Origin: HGM04593 sp045612305
GTDB taxonomy: Bacteria > Bacteroidota > Bacteroidia > Bacteroidales > Bacteroidaceae
NCBI GenBank assembly: GCA_045612305.1
Contig: JAZKYU010000025.1
Span: 1 to 64,000 of the forward strand
DNA length: 64,000 nucleotides
Reading direction: 5' to 3'
Part shown: one piece after another, positions 7,965 through 16,629 of the stretch
Layout of the letters: every line of letters starts with the position of its first letter
Numbering within the stretch: the first letter of the stretch is position 1
Notes under the pieces: model-generated
Told to the model about the DNA's origin: nothing
The model's input: the letters and a program-made list of their open reading frames with translations, nothing else
The model's database searches: none
Program-made: the position numbers and the translations under genes

Positions 7965-9089
7965 TTACCCAAGCACTCTTTTGAAGCGCTCTATAAAATC
8001 GGCAGCTTGCTCAAGTGTGAGCGTGAGCGGGGGCAACAGGCGTATAACGTTTGTGCCACTAACGCCTGTGAAGACGTGCTCGTCGAAGAGAAGGCGACGG
8101 CGTATATCCTTTATGGGCTCGTCGAACTCCATACCTATCATAAGGCCACGGCCACGCACCTCTTTGATTTGAGGCAGCTTTTGCAGCTCTTGTACCAGGT
8201 AGTTGCCCACGGTGTTCACGTTGTCGAGGAGTTTCTCCTCGTCCATAACCTCGAGCACGGCTTGCACGGCTGCGCAAGCAAGGTGGTTGCCGCCGAAGGT
8301 TGTTCCCAACTCGCCATATACGGCCTGGAATTTGGGGCTTATGAGCACGCAGCCCACGGGGAAACCGTTGCCGATGCCCTTGGCCTGTGTGATGATGTCG
8401 GGGCGTATGCCGGCCCACTGGTGTGCAAAGAACTTACCGCTACGGCCGCAACCGCTCTGTATCTCGTCGAGGATGAGGGTGGTGTCGGTGCTGTTGCACA
8501 ACTCTTGCAACTGTTGCAAGAACTCTGTGCTGGGTATTCTTATGCCGCCCACACCCTGTATACCTTCGATTATAACAGCTGTTACATCGCCTTTTGCTAT
8601 CTCGGCGCGTACTGCATCGATGTCGCCAAGGGGTAGGTATGTGGTGTGCCCGCAGTTGTTTATGGGGGCAATTATTTTGGGGTTGTCGGTAACCTCAACC
8701 GCGAGCGATGTGCGCCCGTGGAATGCTTTCTGAAAGGAGATTACGCGGGTTTTTCCGTTCTTGAACGAGGAGAGCTTGAGGGCGTTCTCGTTGGCCTCGG
8801 CACCCGAGTTTATGAAAAAGAGGTTGTAGTCCTCGTAGCCGCTTATCTTGCCGAGCTTTTCGGCAGCGTTTTGTTGCAGGGTGTTTATCACCGAGTTTGA
8901 GTAGAAACCCAGCGTAGCCACCTGGCGGCTTATGTAGTCGACATACTTGGGGTGTGCGTGGCCTATAGATATTACCGCGTGTCCGCCGTATAGGTCGAGA
9001 TATTCGGTGCCTTTGTCGTCCCACACACGGCATCCGTCGCCTTTTACGATGTTTACATCGAAGAGGGGATATACATCATATAGTTTCAT
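7965..9089 (-). CDS. argD: Acetylornithine/succinylornithine aminotransferase
   Basis: 374 aa, class III PLP aminotransferase. It transaminates the N-acylated glutamate semialdehyde to N-acylornithine using glutamate. The PLP region LILDEIQSGCGRSGKF and the lysine in ITQAKGIGNGFPVG are present, as is the NSGAEANENALK phosphate-binding block. Bacteroides uses succinylated instead of acetylated intermediates for arginine, so N-succinylornithine is the likelier product here. It is the last gene of the arginine operon, 18 bp after argC. Confidence 0.93.
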   Translation of the reverse strand: MKLYDVYPLFDVNIVKGDGCRVWDDKGTEYLDLYGGHAVISIGHAHPKYVDYISRQVATLGFYSNSVINTLQQNAAEKLGKISGYEDYNLFFINSGAEANENALKLSSFKNGKTRVISFQKAFHGRTSLAVEVTDNPKIIAPINNCGHTTYLPLGDIDAVRAEIAKGDVTAVIIEGIQGVGGIRIPSTEFLQQLQELCNSTDTTLILDEIQSGCGRSGKFFAHQWAGIRPDIITQAKGIGNGFPVGCVLISPKFQAVYGELGTTFGGNHLACAAVQAVLEVMDEEKLLDNVNTVGNYLVQELQKLPQIKEVRGRGLMIGMEFDEPIKDIRRRLLFDEHVFTGVSGTNVIRLLPPLTLTLEQAADFIERFKRVLG

Positions 9090-9107
9090 ATAGTTCCTCC
9101 TTAATTT

Positions 9108-10076
9108 TTAGAACGCCGAAGGTTTAAGTTTGAGTCCCACGGTCTCCTCGAGGCCGAAGAGAAGGTTCATATTGTGCACTGCCTGGCCGCTTGCACCCTT
9201 CAACAAGTTGTCGATGATAGAGGTTACGAGCAGTTTGCCACCGTGTTTCTCGAGGTGTATGAGGCACTTATTGGTGTTTACCACTTGCTTGAGGTCGAGC
9301 GGTTTGTTCACTATGTGGGTGAAAGAGTCGCGCTCGTAGTAGCTCTCGTAGAGTTTGTAGATGGTCTCAATGTCGAGGTCGCACTTTACAACGATGGTGG
9401 TGAAGATACCACGGGGGAAGTCTCCACGGTAGGGGATAAAGTCTATCTCGCCGTCAAAGTCGGGCTGTAGCTGCTTTACGCTCTGCAAAATCTCGGGGAG
9501 GTGCTGGTGTGTGAAGGGCTTGTAGATGCTTATGTTGTTGTTTCTCCAGCTAAAGTGTGTTGTTGTCGAGGGCTTTACTCCTGCGCCGGTGCTGCCGGTG
9601 ATGGCGTTTACCGATATGTCGCCTTTGAGCAGGTGCTCTTTGGCAAGGGGGAGGAGGCCAAGCTCTATGCAGGTTGCAAAGCAGCCGGGGTTGGCAACGT
9701 AGCGGCTTTTGCAGGTTGCACGGCGGTTGAGCTCGGGCAAGCCGTAGATGAAGTCGTGGTCGTTGCTCTTTATGCGGTAGTCCATAGAGAGGTCGATAAC
9801 TTTCAACTCCTCGGGCAACTGTGTGCACTCGAGGAACTTGCGGGTGTCGCCGTGGGCTGTGCAAAAGTAGAGAAGGTCTATCTCCTCAAAGGGCATCTTG
9901 TCGGTGAAGAGAAGGTCGGTCTCGCCCAAGAGTCCGGCGTGCACGTCGGTTATGCGGTTACCAGCGTTGCTTGTGCTGTGTACAAATTTTATCTCAACTT
10001 CGGGGTGCCCGAGCAGCAGACGGAGAAGTTCACCGGCTGTGTAGCCTGCACCACCTATAATTCCTACTTTAATCAT
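9108..10076 (-). CDS. argC: N-acetyl (or N-succinyl)-gamma-glutamyl-phosphate reductase
   Basis: 322 aa. NADPH-dependent reduction of the acylglutamyl phosphate to the semialdehyde. The NAD(P)-binding GIIGGAGYTAGELLRLL is at the N-terminus and the catalytic cysteine is in NPGCFATCIELGLLPL. The length is normal for the short ArgC type. It lies between argG and argD in the arginine operon. No argB or argJ is in the window, so acylglutamate kinase and deacylase must be elsewhere. Confidence 0.93.
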   Translation of the reverse strand: MIKVGIIGGAGYTAGELLRLLLGHPEVEIKFVHSTSNAGNRITDVHAGLLGETDLLFTDKMPFEEIDLLYFCTAHGDTRKFLECTQLPEELKVIDLSMDYRIKSNDHDFIYGLPELNRRATCKSRYVANPGCFATCIELGLLPLAKEHLLKGDISVNAITGSTGAGVKPSTTTHFSWRNNNISIYKPFTHQHLPEILQSVKQLQPDFDGEIDFIPYRGDFPRGIFTTIVVKCDLDIETIYKLYESYYERDSFTHIVNKPLDLKQVVNTNKCLIHLEKHGGKLLVTSIIDNLLKGASGQAVHNMNLLFGLEETVGLKLKPSAF

Positions 10077-10097
10077 TATGTGTTGTTTGTGTGGTTT

Positions 10098-11300
10098 TTA
10101 AATTTTTTCGTCGGGGTGGTTGGCGTAGTAAGCGCGCAGGGGTGTTGAGGTTACTTTGATGAAACCTTTTGCCTCCTCGGCAGTCCAGCCTTTTTGTGTT
10201 TCGCCATACTCGCCAAGCTTGTTCTTTACAAGGTCGTTGGGTGAGTCTACGCCCACGGTCTCAAAGTGCTTGGGCATGAGCTTGAGTATTGCTGTACCGG
10301 TTACGTTGCGCTGTGAGCTCTCGAGCATTGCCTCGATGTCGCGCATAACAGGCTCCAAATATTGGCTCTCGTGGAGGAACATACCATACCAGTTGGCAAC
10401 TTGGTCTTTCCAGTATTGTTGCCACTTGCTCAATGTATATTTCTCGAGGAATTTGTGTGCTGCGATGATGAGCATAGGTGCTGCAGCCTCGAAGCCCACG
10501 CGGCCCTTGATACCTACGATGGTGTCGCCCACGTGCATGTCGCGGCCGATGCCATAGGCTGCGCCAATCTCCTCAACCTTCTGTATAGCCTTTATGGGGT
10601 CGCAGAAGTTCTCGCCGTTCACAGCTTTGAGCTTGCCGTTCTCGAATGTGAGGTGCAACTCCTCTTCGCCGCTCTTTTCAACCTGCTTTAGGTAGGCTGT
10701 CTCGGGGAGGCCCTGTTTAGAGTCGAGTATCTCGCCACCGCAGATGCTTGTGCCCCAAATACCTACGTTGTAAGAGTATTTGAGCTTTGTAAAGTCGGCA
10801 AAGAAGCCGTTCTCGTTGAGGTAGTTAATCTCGTACTCACGTGTGAGGGTCATGTCGCGTGTGAGGGTTATAATCTCAACGCCGGGTGCACACACGAGGA
10901 AGGTCATATCGAAACGTATCTGGTCGTTACCTGCGCCGGTTGAGCCGTGTGCTATGGCCGATGCGCCTATCTCGTTGGCGTAGCGGGCGATGGCAAGAGC
11001 CTGGAATATTCTCTCCGATGATACCGATATGGGGTAGGTGCCGTTACGCAACACGTTACCATATATCATATATTTGAGGCTCTTCTCGTAGTACTCTTGT
11101 GTAACGTCGAGGGTAACATATTTTGTTGCGCCCAACTTGTAGGCGTTTTCTTCGTTCTGTTTCAGCTGCTCGGGGCTGAAGCCACCGGTGTTAGCACAGG
11201 CTGCATAAACTTCGTAGCCTTTCTCTTTGGCTAGGTACATAACGGTGAACGATGTGTCGAGTCCGCCGCTGAAGGCTACAACTACTTTTTTCTTTTCCAT
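10098..11300 (-). CDS. argG: Argininosuccinate synthase
   Basis: 400 aa. Joins citrulline and aspartate with ATP. The N-terminal PP-loop VVVAFSGGLDTSF binds ATP, and AHGSTGAGNDQIRFD is the citrulline/aspartate-binding block. Full length for the family. It lies downstream of the GNAT gene and upstream of argC in one minus-strand operon under the promoter at 12431-12438. argH is not seen in the window. Confidence 0.95.
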   Translation of the reverse strand: MEKKKVVVAFSGGLDTSFTVMYLAKEKGYEVYAACANTGGFSPEQLKQNEENAYKLGATKYVTLDVTQEYYEKSLKYMIYGNVLRNGTYPISVSSERIFQALAIARYANEIGASAIAHGSTGAGNDQIRFDMTFLVCAPGVEIITLTRDMTLTREYEINYLNENGFFADFTKLKYSYNVGIWGTSICGGEILDSKQGLPETAYLKQVEKSGEEELHLTFENGKLKAVNGENFCDPIKAIQKVEEIGAAYGIGRDMHVGDTIVGIKGRVGFEAAAPMLIIAAHKFLEKYTLSKWQQYWKDQVANWYGMFLHESQYLEPVMRDIEAMLESSQRNVTGTAILKLMPKHFETVGVDSPNDLVKNKLGEYGETQKGWTAEEAKGFIKVTSTPLRAYYANHPDEKI

Positions 11301-11326
11301 AATATTATATAGGTGTTTCTTTATTT

Positions 11327-11902
11327 TTATTCTTCAACAATTCTTTTAATTTTTTTTGCAGGGTCGTAAAGCATAGCTGTGCAGATGCAGTAGCGACGGT
11401 CGGTGCGCTGGAGCACGTCGTGGTTTATGCAGCCCTGGCATCCTTTCCAGAAGGACTCGTCGTCGGTAAGCTCCGAAAAGGGGACGGGCACGTAGCCAAG
11501 CTCGGTGTTTATCTTCATAACGGCGCCACCGCTTGTGAGGCCGAAGAGCTTTGCTTCGGGCCATAGCTTGCGCGAGAGGTTGAACGCGGTTTTCTTGATG
11601 CGTTTTGCGAGGCCGTGGCCGCGGAACTTTTCAACAACTATAAGTCCCGAGTTTGCAACATACTGCTTGTTGCCCCAGCTCTCGATGTAGCAGAAACCGG
11701 CAAACTCCTCGCCGTGTAGTGCGATGATGGCTTTGCCTTCTTTCATCTTTTGTGCAACATATTCGTGTGTGCGCTTGGCAATACCGGTGCCACGCACCTT
11801 TGCTGCAGCGCTTATGGTATCGAGTATCTCATCGACATATTTCTCGTGCGATGCGTTTGCAATGATAACTTCTATGCCATCGTTGTATTCTTTTTCTTCC
11901 AT
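11327..11902 (-). CDS. GNAT acyltransferase of the arginine operon, probable N-succinylglutamate synthase
   Basis: 191 aa. GNAT fold with the acyl-CoA-binding region near GLIVVEKFRGHGLAKRIKK. The C-terminus carries cysteines (GCQGCINHDV, RRYCICTAM) that may bind metal or stabilise the domain. It is embedded between argR and argG. In B. thetaiotaomicron a GNAT gene in this same position was reported from high-throughput genetics as the first enzyme of arginine synthesis, making N-succinylglutamate. The position and family match, so I infer the same role; acetyl-CoA as donor remains possible. Confidence 0.7.
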   Translation of the reverse strand: MEEKEYNDGIEVIIANASHEKYVDEILDTISAAAKVRGTGIAKRTHEYVAQKMKEGKAIIALHGEEFAGFCYIESWGNKQYVANSGLIVVEKFRGHGLAKRIKKTAFNLSRKLWPEAKLFGLTSGGAVMKINTELGYVPVPFSELTDDESFWKGCQGCINHDVLQRTDRRYCICTAMLYDPAKKIKRIVEE

Positions 11903-11921
11903 CTTTTTATTCTGACGTCTT

Positions 11922-12404
11922 TTATATATTCGGTATAATAGTTCTTAATGCTCTCAACACGGCTCCACGGCTGGCGTCTTCGGCAATTATCATCATAACG
12001 GTGTCGTCGCCGGCGAGCGTTCCTATAATTTCGGGAAACTCGTAGTTGTCTATGTGGTAGGCAAGTGTGCTTGCGTAGCTGGGCTTGGTGTGTATGACAG
12101 CTATGTTGCCCGAAAACTTTATAGACAAGAAACCGTTGCTCTCTTGGCTGGGGTTTACGGGGCGCATCTCACCTTCGGTGCCTTCGTGGCGGTATTGGTG
12201 GGGGCGTGTGAGCACGTAACGGTAGCGGCCTTGCACACCTACTGTCTTTACCACACGCAACTGGTGAAGGTCGCGCGACAAGGTTGCCTGTGTTAGTTTA
12301 AAGCCCTCTTTAGCAAGCTCGGCAAGTAGCTCCTCCTGGCTCCCTATCTCTTGGGTAGAGAGGATGAGGCGTATTGCATCGAGACGTGAGTTTTTTATCT
12401 TCAT
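11922..12404 (-). CDS. argR: Arginine repressor
   Basis: 160 aa from ATG 12404 (MKIKNSRLDAIRLIL). The open frame extends 30 residues further upstream but crosses the promoter, so that extension is not used. An N-terminal winged helix (EEGFKLTQATLSRDLHQLRVVK type) binds operator DNA. The C-terminal hexamerisation and arginine-binding domain contains GTLAGDDTVMMI, with the conserved GT..GDDT signature. It is first in the arginine operon, so the operon is probably autoregulated by arginine through ArgR. Confidence 0.93.
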   Translation of the reverse strand: MKIKNSRLDAIRLILSTQEIGSQEELLAELAKEGFKLTQATLSRDLHQLRVVKTVGVQGRYRYVLTRPHQYRHEGTEGEMRPVNPSQESNGFLSIKFSGNIAVIHTKPSYASTLAYHIDNYEFPEIIGTLAGDDTVMMIIAEDASRGAVLRALRTIIPNI

Positions 12405-12420
12405 AATTGTATATTTATTC

Positions 12421-12438
12421 TTGCGAGCCGCAAAAATA
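12421..12438 (-). promoter_or_regulatory. Promoter -7 box of the arginine operon with overlapping inverted repeat
   Basis: Read on the minus strand, TATTTTTG occupies 12438-12431 and fits TAnnTTTG. Its last bases start the inverted repeat TTGCG-GCT-CGCAA (12433-12421). The start codon of argR lies about 20 nt downstream. No good -33 match is seen, which could mean regulation by an activator. The palindrome is a candidate ArgR site by position, but it does not look like the classic ARG box. Confidence 0.55.
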
Positions 12439-12505
12439 CGAATATTTACACAATAATGTATATTTTTTTGCTGTTTTTTTGCAAGAAAGTGCAATAAAAG
12501 AGTAA

Positions 12506-12541
12506 AAAATATGCAACAGGGGTGAGCTGTTGCATATTTTT
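12506..12541. terminator. Intrinsic terminator downstream of ino1
   Basis: AAAATATGCAACAG (12506-12519) and CTGTTGCATATTTT (12527-12540) form a perfect 14-bp stem with a 7-nt loop. Reading on the minus strand it ends in TTTTTT and lies 20 bp past the end of ino1. Confidence 0.85.
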
Positions 12542-12560
12542 CTTATATAAAGCGGTGTTT

Positions 12561-13862
12561 TTAGTCTAACTCTTGGTCGGCCTCGTAGCCTGCAAGTTCG
12601 CGTATCTTGTTTTTGAGCATAGCAAATTGCTTGAAGAGGTCGTGCACGGGTTTCTCGTCGTCTTTGTGCATGGGAGCCTTGCAGTAGAACGACATAAACT
12701 CCTGTATGCCGTACTCGCCGGCGCGTAGCGCTATATCGCTAAAGAGTATGAGGTCGAGCACAAGGGGAGCTGCAAGTATAGAGTCGCGACAGAGGAAGTT
12801 TACCTTTATGGTCATGGGGTAGCCCATCCACCCAAAGATGTCGATATTGTCCCAGCTCTCTTTTTCGTCGCCACGCGGGGGGTAGTAGTTTATTCTCACC
12901 TTGTGGTAGATGTCTGAATAGAGGTCGGGGTATACATCGCTGTCGAGTATGTTGTCGAGAGCCGATGTTTTGCTGCGGCGTTTGGTTTCGAAGTTTTCGG
13001 GGTTGTCGAGTACCACACCGTCGCGGTTGCCCAGGATGTTGGTCGAAAACCAACCTGTAACACCCAATTGACGGGTGAAGAAGGCTGGGGCAAGCACGGT
13101 TTTCATCATAGTTTGCCCGCTCTTGAAGTCTTTGCCTGTGATGGGTACTTTTTCCTCCTCGGCAAGCTCCCACATGGCGGGTATGTCTATGCAGAGGTTG
13201 GGCGCGCCCATAACATAGGGGCAACCCTCGCGCATAGCGGCGTAAGCATAGCACATACTGGGTGCTATGCGTGCGGTGTCGTTGGCTTTCATAGCCTCCT
13301 CAAAGGCTGCGAGGCTGCCGTGTACCTGCTCGTCGCGGGGTATGTATTTTTCGGTGCTGGCTATCCATATAACAACCACGCGGTCGCAGTTGTTCTCTTT
13401 TTTAAAGTTGCGTATATCCTCGCGCAGTTGTTCGGTGAGCTCCCAGCGTGTGCCGGCGGTTTTTACGTTGGGGCCGTCGATGTTTGTTGCGTAGCTTTTG
13501 TCGAAGAGGGCCTTGTAGGGGCGTATAGCCTTGAGCTCCTCCTTCACAGGCTCTATGTCCTGCTGCTTGAGTACGGCTGCTTTTATGGCAGCGTCGTAGG
13601 CATCGTCTTCGTACAAGTCCCACGCGCCAAACACTATATCTTGGAGGGGTGCAACGGGCACAATGTCCTTAACCTCTTTATATATCTTCTCGCTACCACG
13701 GCCTAAACGCATTATACCCTCGCAAGCAAAAGAGCCTGTGGGGCGCGAGAGTCCTTTGCGTGCCATAAGCGTGCCTATAATTGTTGTTGTGGTTACCGCT
13801 CCCAGCCCCACGCACATTACTCCGAGCTTGCCGTTTGCGGGTTTTACCTTATTTTGTCTCAT
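12561..13862 (-). CDS. ino1: myo-Inositol-1-phosphate (1L-myo-inositol-3-phosphate) synthase
   Basis: 433 aa from ATG 13862. A TTG at 13874 would add four residues and is less likely. NAD-dependent isomerisation of glucose-6-phosphate to inositol phosphate. The NAD-binding stretch KLGVMCVGLGAVTTTTIIG and the catalytic-domain block GQTMMKTVLAPAFFTRQLGV with the lysines of the family are present; length is typical of the bacterial/archaeal form. In Bacteroides this enzyme supplies inositol for phosphatidylinositol and inositol sphingolipids. Here it is monocistronic, with its own promoter and terminator, and the other inositol-lipid genes are not beside it. Confidence 0.92.
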   Translation of the reverse strand: MRQNKVKPANGKLGVMCVGLGAVTTTTIIGTLMARKGLSRPTGSFACEGIMRLGRGSEKIYKEVKDIVPVAPLQDIVFGAWDLYEDDAYDAAIKAAVLKQQDIEPVKEELKAIRPYKALFDKSYATNIDGPNVKTAGTRWELTEQLREDIRNFKKENNCDRVVVIWIASTEKYIPRDEQVHGSLAAFEEAMKANDTARIAPSMCYAYAAMREGCPYVMGAPNLCIDIPAMWELAEEEKVPITGKDFKSGQTMMKTVLAPAFFTRQLGVTGWFSTNILGNRDGVVLDNPENFETKRRSKTSALDNILDSDVYPDLYSDIYHKVRINYYPPRGDEKESWDNIDIFGWMGYPMTIKVNFLCRDSILAAPLVLDLILFSDIALRAGEYGIQEFMSFYCKAPMHKDDEKPVHDLFKQFAMLKNKIRELAGYEADQELD

Positions 13863-13882
13863 ATAGCCGAACAAATTTCTAA

Positions 13883-13899
13883 TTTCTCAAGCAAAGAAA
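13883..13899 (-). promoter_or_regulatory. Probable ino1 promoter -7 box with inverted repeat
   Basis: On the minus strand TTTCTTTG (13899-13892) is one base off TAnnTTTG. It forms the left arm of the inverted repeat TTTCT (13899-13895) / AGAAA (13887-13883). The ATG at 13862 follows with a short leader. The -33 region is weak. Confidence 0.45.
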
Positions 13900-13974
13900 C
13901 TGCTTTTTATTGAACAAACCTAAATATTTACTTAAATGTTGCCCCTTTTTTATAAAATTTATGCTTGCTTGCGG

Positions 13975-15327
13975 TTATTCTATACCGAAAAGCCCCTCTT
14001 TGAGTATCTCGCTCACTGTGGGGTGTGGGAACACTGTGCGGCGCCACTCTTCGGCGGTGAGGCGGTGGGTTATAGCCATGCAGGCCGCGCAGATAAACTC
14101 ACCCGAGGGGTTGCCTAGCAGGTGCACGCCCAGTATGTGCCCTTGTGTCGATGTAATTATCTTGCATAAGCCTGTCTGTCCCTCGTTCTCGGCCACAAAG
14201 CGCCCAGAAAAGGTCATTGGCAGCTTGCTCACCTTGTACTCAATGCCTTGCGCTGTGGCTTGCTCCTCGGTAAGCCCCACGCTGGCCACCTCGGGGTTGG
14301 TGTATACTATGCCGGGGATTGCGTTATACTCCATCTTCTCCTCTGCGCCTGTTATATGGCTCACGGCAACCTCGGCCTCGCGGCTTGCGGTGTGGGCAAG
14401 GAGCGAAAAACCTGTTACATCACCCGCTGCGTATACGTTGGGCATTGAGGTCTGCATATGCTCGTTTACTTTTATGCCGCGCTCAGCTTCCACGGCTATA
14501 TTCTCCAGTCCAAAGCCTTTAAGCACGGGGCGTCGTCCCACGCTCATGAGTATCTTGCCTCCTTCGGCGGTGAGGGCATTGCCCTCGCTGTCGGTGTAGT
14601 GCACGGTGTTGCCTTCTATGGCTGTAACCTTGCAGCGCAGGCAGAATTTAACACCTCTCTTGGTGTATATAGCGCGCAACATCTCGGAAATTTCTTTGTC
14701 CATCCCTCCAAGTATCTCGGGTAACATCTCGACAACTGTTACAGGCACGCCCAAGCTGTTGTAGAAGCTTGCAAACTCCATGCCTATAACTCCGCCGCCT
14801 ATAACCACAAGGCTTGTGGGGGCTTCGGTGAGGGCGAGAATCTCGCGGTTGGTGAGCACCGCTTCGTTACCCTCGACGCCGGGGATAGGGGGCACAAAAG
14901 CCTCGCTTCCCGTGCAGATGAGTAGCTTTGCGGCCTCGTAGCTCTGCTCGCCACAGGTTATTCTGATGCTTTTCTCGTCGCCACCCTCTATGAAGGCGTC
15001 GCCGCGCACAACCTCCACGTTGTGTTGCTCCATCTTCATCTTTATGCCGGCTACAAGCTTGCGCACCACTTTTGTCTTGCGGTCGGTTATTTTTTTGTAG
15101 TCAAACGCTACGTTCTCGGCTGTTACGCCATACTTTTTGCCACCTTGCGCGTGCTCGTACATCTTTGCGCTGTAGAGCAGGGTTTTTGTGGGTATGCACC
15201 CCTCGTTAAGGCACACGCCGCCAAGCTCGCGCTTCTCGAACAATATGGTTTTCAACCCTTTTACTCCTGCGTTTTCTGCCGCCACATACCCGGCAGGGCC
15301 ACCACCGATGATTGCGATGTCGTACAT
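13975..15327 (-). CDS. lpdA: Dihydrolipoyl dehydrogenase
   Basis: 450 aa flavoprotein. Reoxidises dihydrolipoyl groups of 2-oxoacid dehydrogenases or of the glycine-cleavage H protein with NAD. The FAD-binding GGGPAGYVAAENA, the redox-active disulfide GGVCLNEGCIPTK, the NAD-binding VVIGGGVIGMEFASFY and the C-terminal active-site FPHPTVSEIL are all intact. No E1/E2 or gcv genes are adjacent. Its only close neighbour is the unknown membrane protein 13 bp upstream, which shares its transcript. Confidence 0.93.
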   Translation of the reverse strand: MYDIAIIGGGPAGYVAAENAGVKGLKTILFEKRELGGVCLNEGCIPTKTLLYSAKMYEHAQGGKKYGVTAENVAFDYKKITDRKTKVVRKLVAGIKMKMEQHNVEVVRGDAFIEGGDEKSIRITCGEQSYEAAKLLICTGSEAFVPPIPGVEGNEAVLTNREILALTEAPTSLVVIGGGVIGMEFASFYNSLGVPVTVVEMLPEILGGMDKEISEMLRAIYTKRGVKFCLRCKVTAIEGNTVHYTDSEGNALTAEGGKILMSVGRRPVLKGFGLENIAVEAERGIKVNEHMQTSMPNVYAAGDVTGFSLLAHTASREAEVAVSHITGAEEKMEYNAIPGIVYTNPEVASVGLTEEQATAQGIEYKVSKLPMTFSGRFVAENEGQTGLCKIITSTQGHILGVHLLGNPSGEFICAACMAITHRLTAEEWRRTVFPHPTVSEILKEGLFGIE

Positions 15328-15340
15328 ATTGGATATTGTT

Positions 15341-16036
15341 TTATTCTTGATTGTTTACTTTTGCTGTTGAAGCTTTTTCATCCCATCGAGCCTCCTTCCA
15401 CGTGATTTTGCCGGCGTGCAGTGAAAAAATCACATACATATAGACCGTTGCGGCAATAACTCCCATCACTGCACCCATAATTATGGACAGGGCAAGGTAT
15501 ATTATGTCTAGCAGAAGCAGTGTTATAAAAGCCATACGCCACGCGTTAAGCTCCTTCGATGTGTGCGCGTAACGTATTCTCATCGGTGCAGGCAGAGTGG
15601 TGCGGGGCAATGCAAGCAGCAAAAAGAGGTTTGTTGCAACAAGGGCTACAAAGGCTAGCAGCCACATCCCCACAAGTGGTATTGCGAGCGTGTCGCTAGT
15701 GCCCCAATCTGCGGCGTGCAGCTGCATAAAACAGCGCAAATATATGCTGGCTGCGGGGAAGAGTGCCAGCGTGACAAAGTTCATCAACAGGAAAATCCAC
15801 AATTTCCCCACCGCTTTTATGCGGGCAAAGTGTTCCCACTTCCTTATTTTGAATATTATCTGCACGGCCGAGAAGACAACCCCCAAGGTGAACAGCCCCA
15901 CGCCGATGTGGAAGACATCGAGAGCGTTGATTGCAGGAAGTTCTCCTTTGTATGTGAGTGCGGTGGGTATAGCCGTGGCGCCTGCAAGCATAAGTAGCAC
16001 GGTGACAGCTGTGGGTGATGTGATAATCTTTAGCAT
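15341..16036 (-). CDS. Unidentified six- to seven-helix membrane protein
   Basis: 231 aa with hydrophobic segments near residues 10-30, 40-62, 78-100, 118-140, 160-185 and 185-210. Histidines occur within or beside helices (DVFHIGVGLF, LRCFMQLHAADWG), which could suggest haem or quinone contact, but no recognised cytochrome motif is present. It directly precedes lpdA in an operon with a clear promoter at 16065-16095. I do not recognise the family. Function unknown. Confidence 0.75.
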   Translation of the reverse strand: MLKIITSPTAVTVLLMLAGATAIPTALTYKGELPAINALDVFHIGVGLFTLGVVFSAVQIIFKIRKWEHFARIKAVGKLWIFLLMNFVTLALFPAASIYLRCFMQLHAADWGTSDTLAIPLVGMWLLAFVALVATNLFLLLALPRTTLPAPMRIRYAHTSKELNAWRMAFITLLLLDIIYLALSIIMGAVMGVIAATVYMYVIFSLHAGKITWKEARWDEKASTAKVNNQE

Positions 16037-16064
16037 AGTTGTTCTTTTTTGTTGTCAACCTATG

Positions 16065-16095
16065 CGAAGATAATGTATCGCTACCGCAAAAGCAA
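16065..16095 (-). promoter_or_regulatory. Promoter of the membrane protein-lpdA operon
   Basis: On the minus strand TTG (16095-16093) and TATCTTCG (16072-16065) are separated by 20 bases. The -7 box deviates from TAnnTTTG by one base. Unlike many other promoters here, it has no inverted repeat at the -7 box. Confidence 0.6.
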
Positions 16096-16140
16096 GCGCT
16101 TGGCAGTTAATTGTGGAAAATTTTACTTGCGTGGTGTCTT

Positions 16141-16629
16141 TTATGCAAGCTCTATTATTTCGAGGTCTTTGAACTTGCGCCCGTCGATGGTGAACTTCAC
16201 AAGTGTGCGCACCTGATGCCACCCCTGCTTGCCTGCTGCGCCGGGGTTTATGTGCAGGCAGTCTATGAGCTTGTCGTACTCAACTTTTAGTATGTGTGAG
16301 TGCCCCGAGATGAATAGTTGGGGGCGCTTTTCGTAAATCTCGCGGCGTATGGACGCATCGTAGCGGCCCGGGTAGCCGCCAATGTGCTTCATAAGTACCA
16401 GGCACTCTTCTACCTTGAAGCGTGCAACCTCCTTGAAACGGAGACGCACCTCCTGCCCGTCGATATTCCCGCACACAGCTCTCACGGGGCAGTGTTTTTC
16501 CAGCTCCTCTATCACACGCAGGGAGCCTATGTCGCCCGCGTGCCAAATTTCGTCGCAGTCATTAAAGTGGGTGAGGTACTTGTCGTCCCACCAACTATGC
16601 GTGTCGCTCAAGAGCCCTATTTTTTTCAT
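16141..16629 (-). CDS. YfcE/MJ0936-family metallophosphoesterase
   Basis: 162 aa, the normal length for this phosphodiesterase family. The metal-binding motifs appear in order: DTH (LLSDTHSWW), GD (HAGDIGS), GN (VCGNIDGQ), H (LMKHIGGYPG) and GHSH (ISGHSHIL). Homologues hydrolyse phosphodiesters with manganese; the physiological substrate is usually unknown. The first codons overlap the end of the upstream kinase-like gene by 4 bp. Confidence 0.88.
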   Translation of the reverse strand: MKKIGLLSDTHSWWDDKYLTHFNDCDEIWHAGDIGSLRVIEELEKHCPVRAVCGNIDGQEVRLRFKEVARFKVEECLVLMKHIGGYPGRYDASIRREIYEKRPQLFISGHSHILKVEYDKLIDCLHINPGAAGKQGWHQVRTLVKFTIDGRKFKDLEIIELA

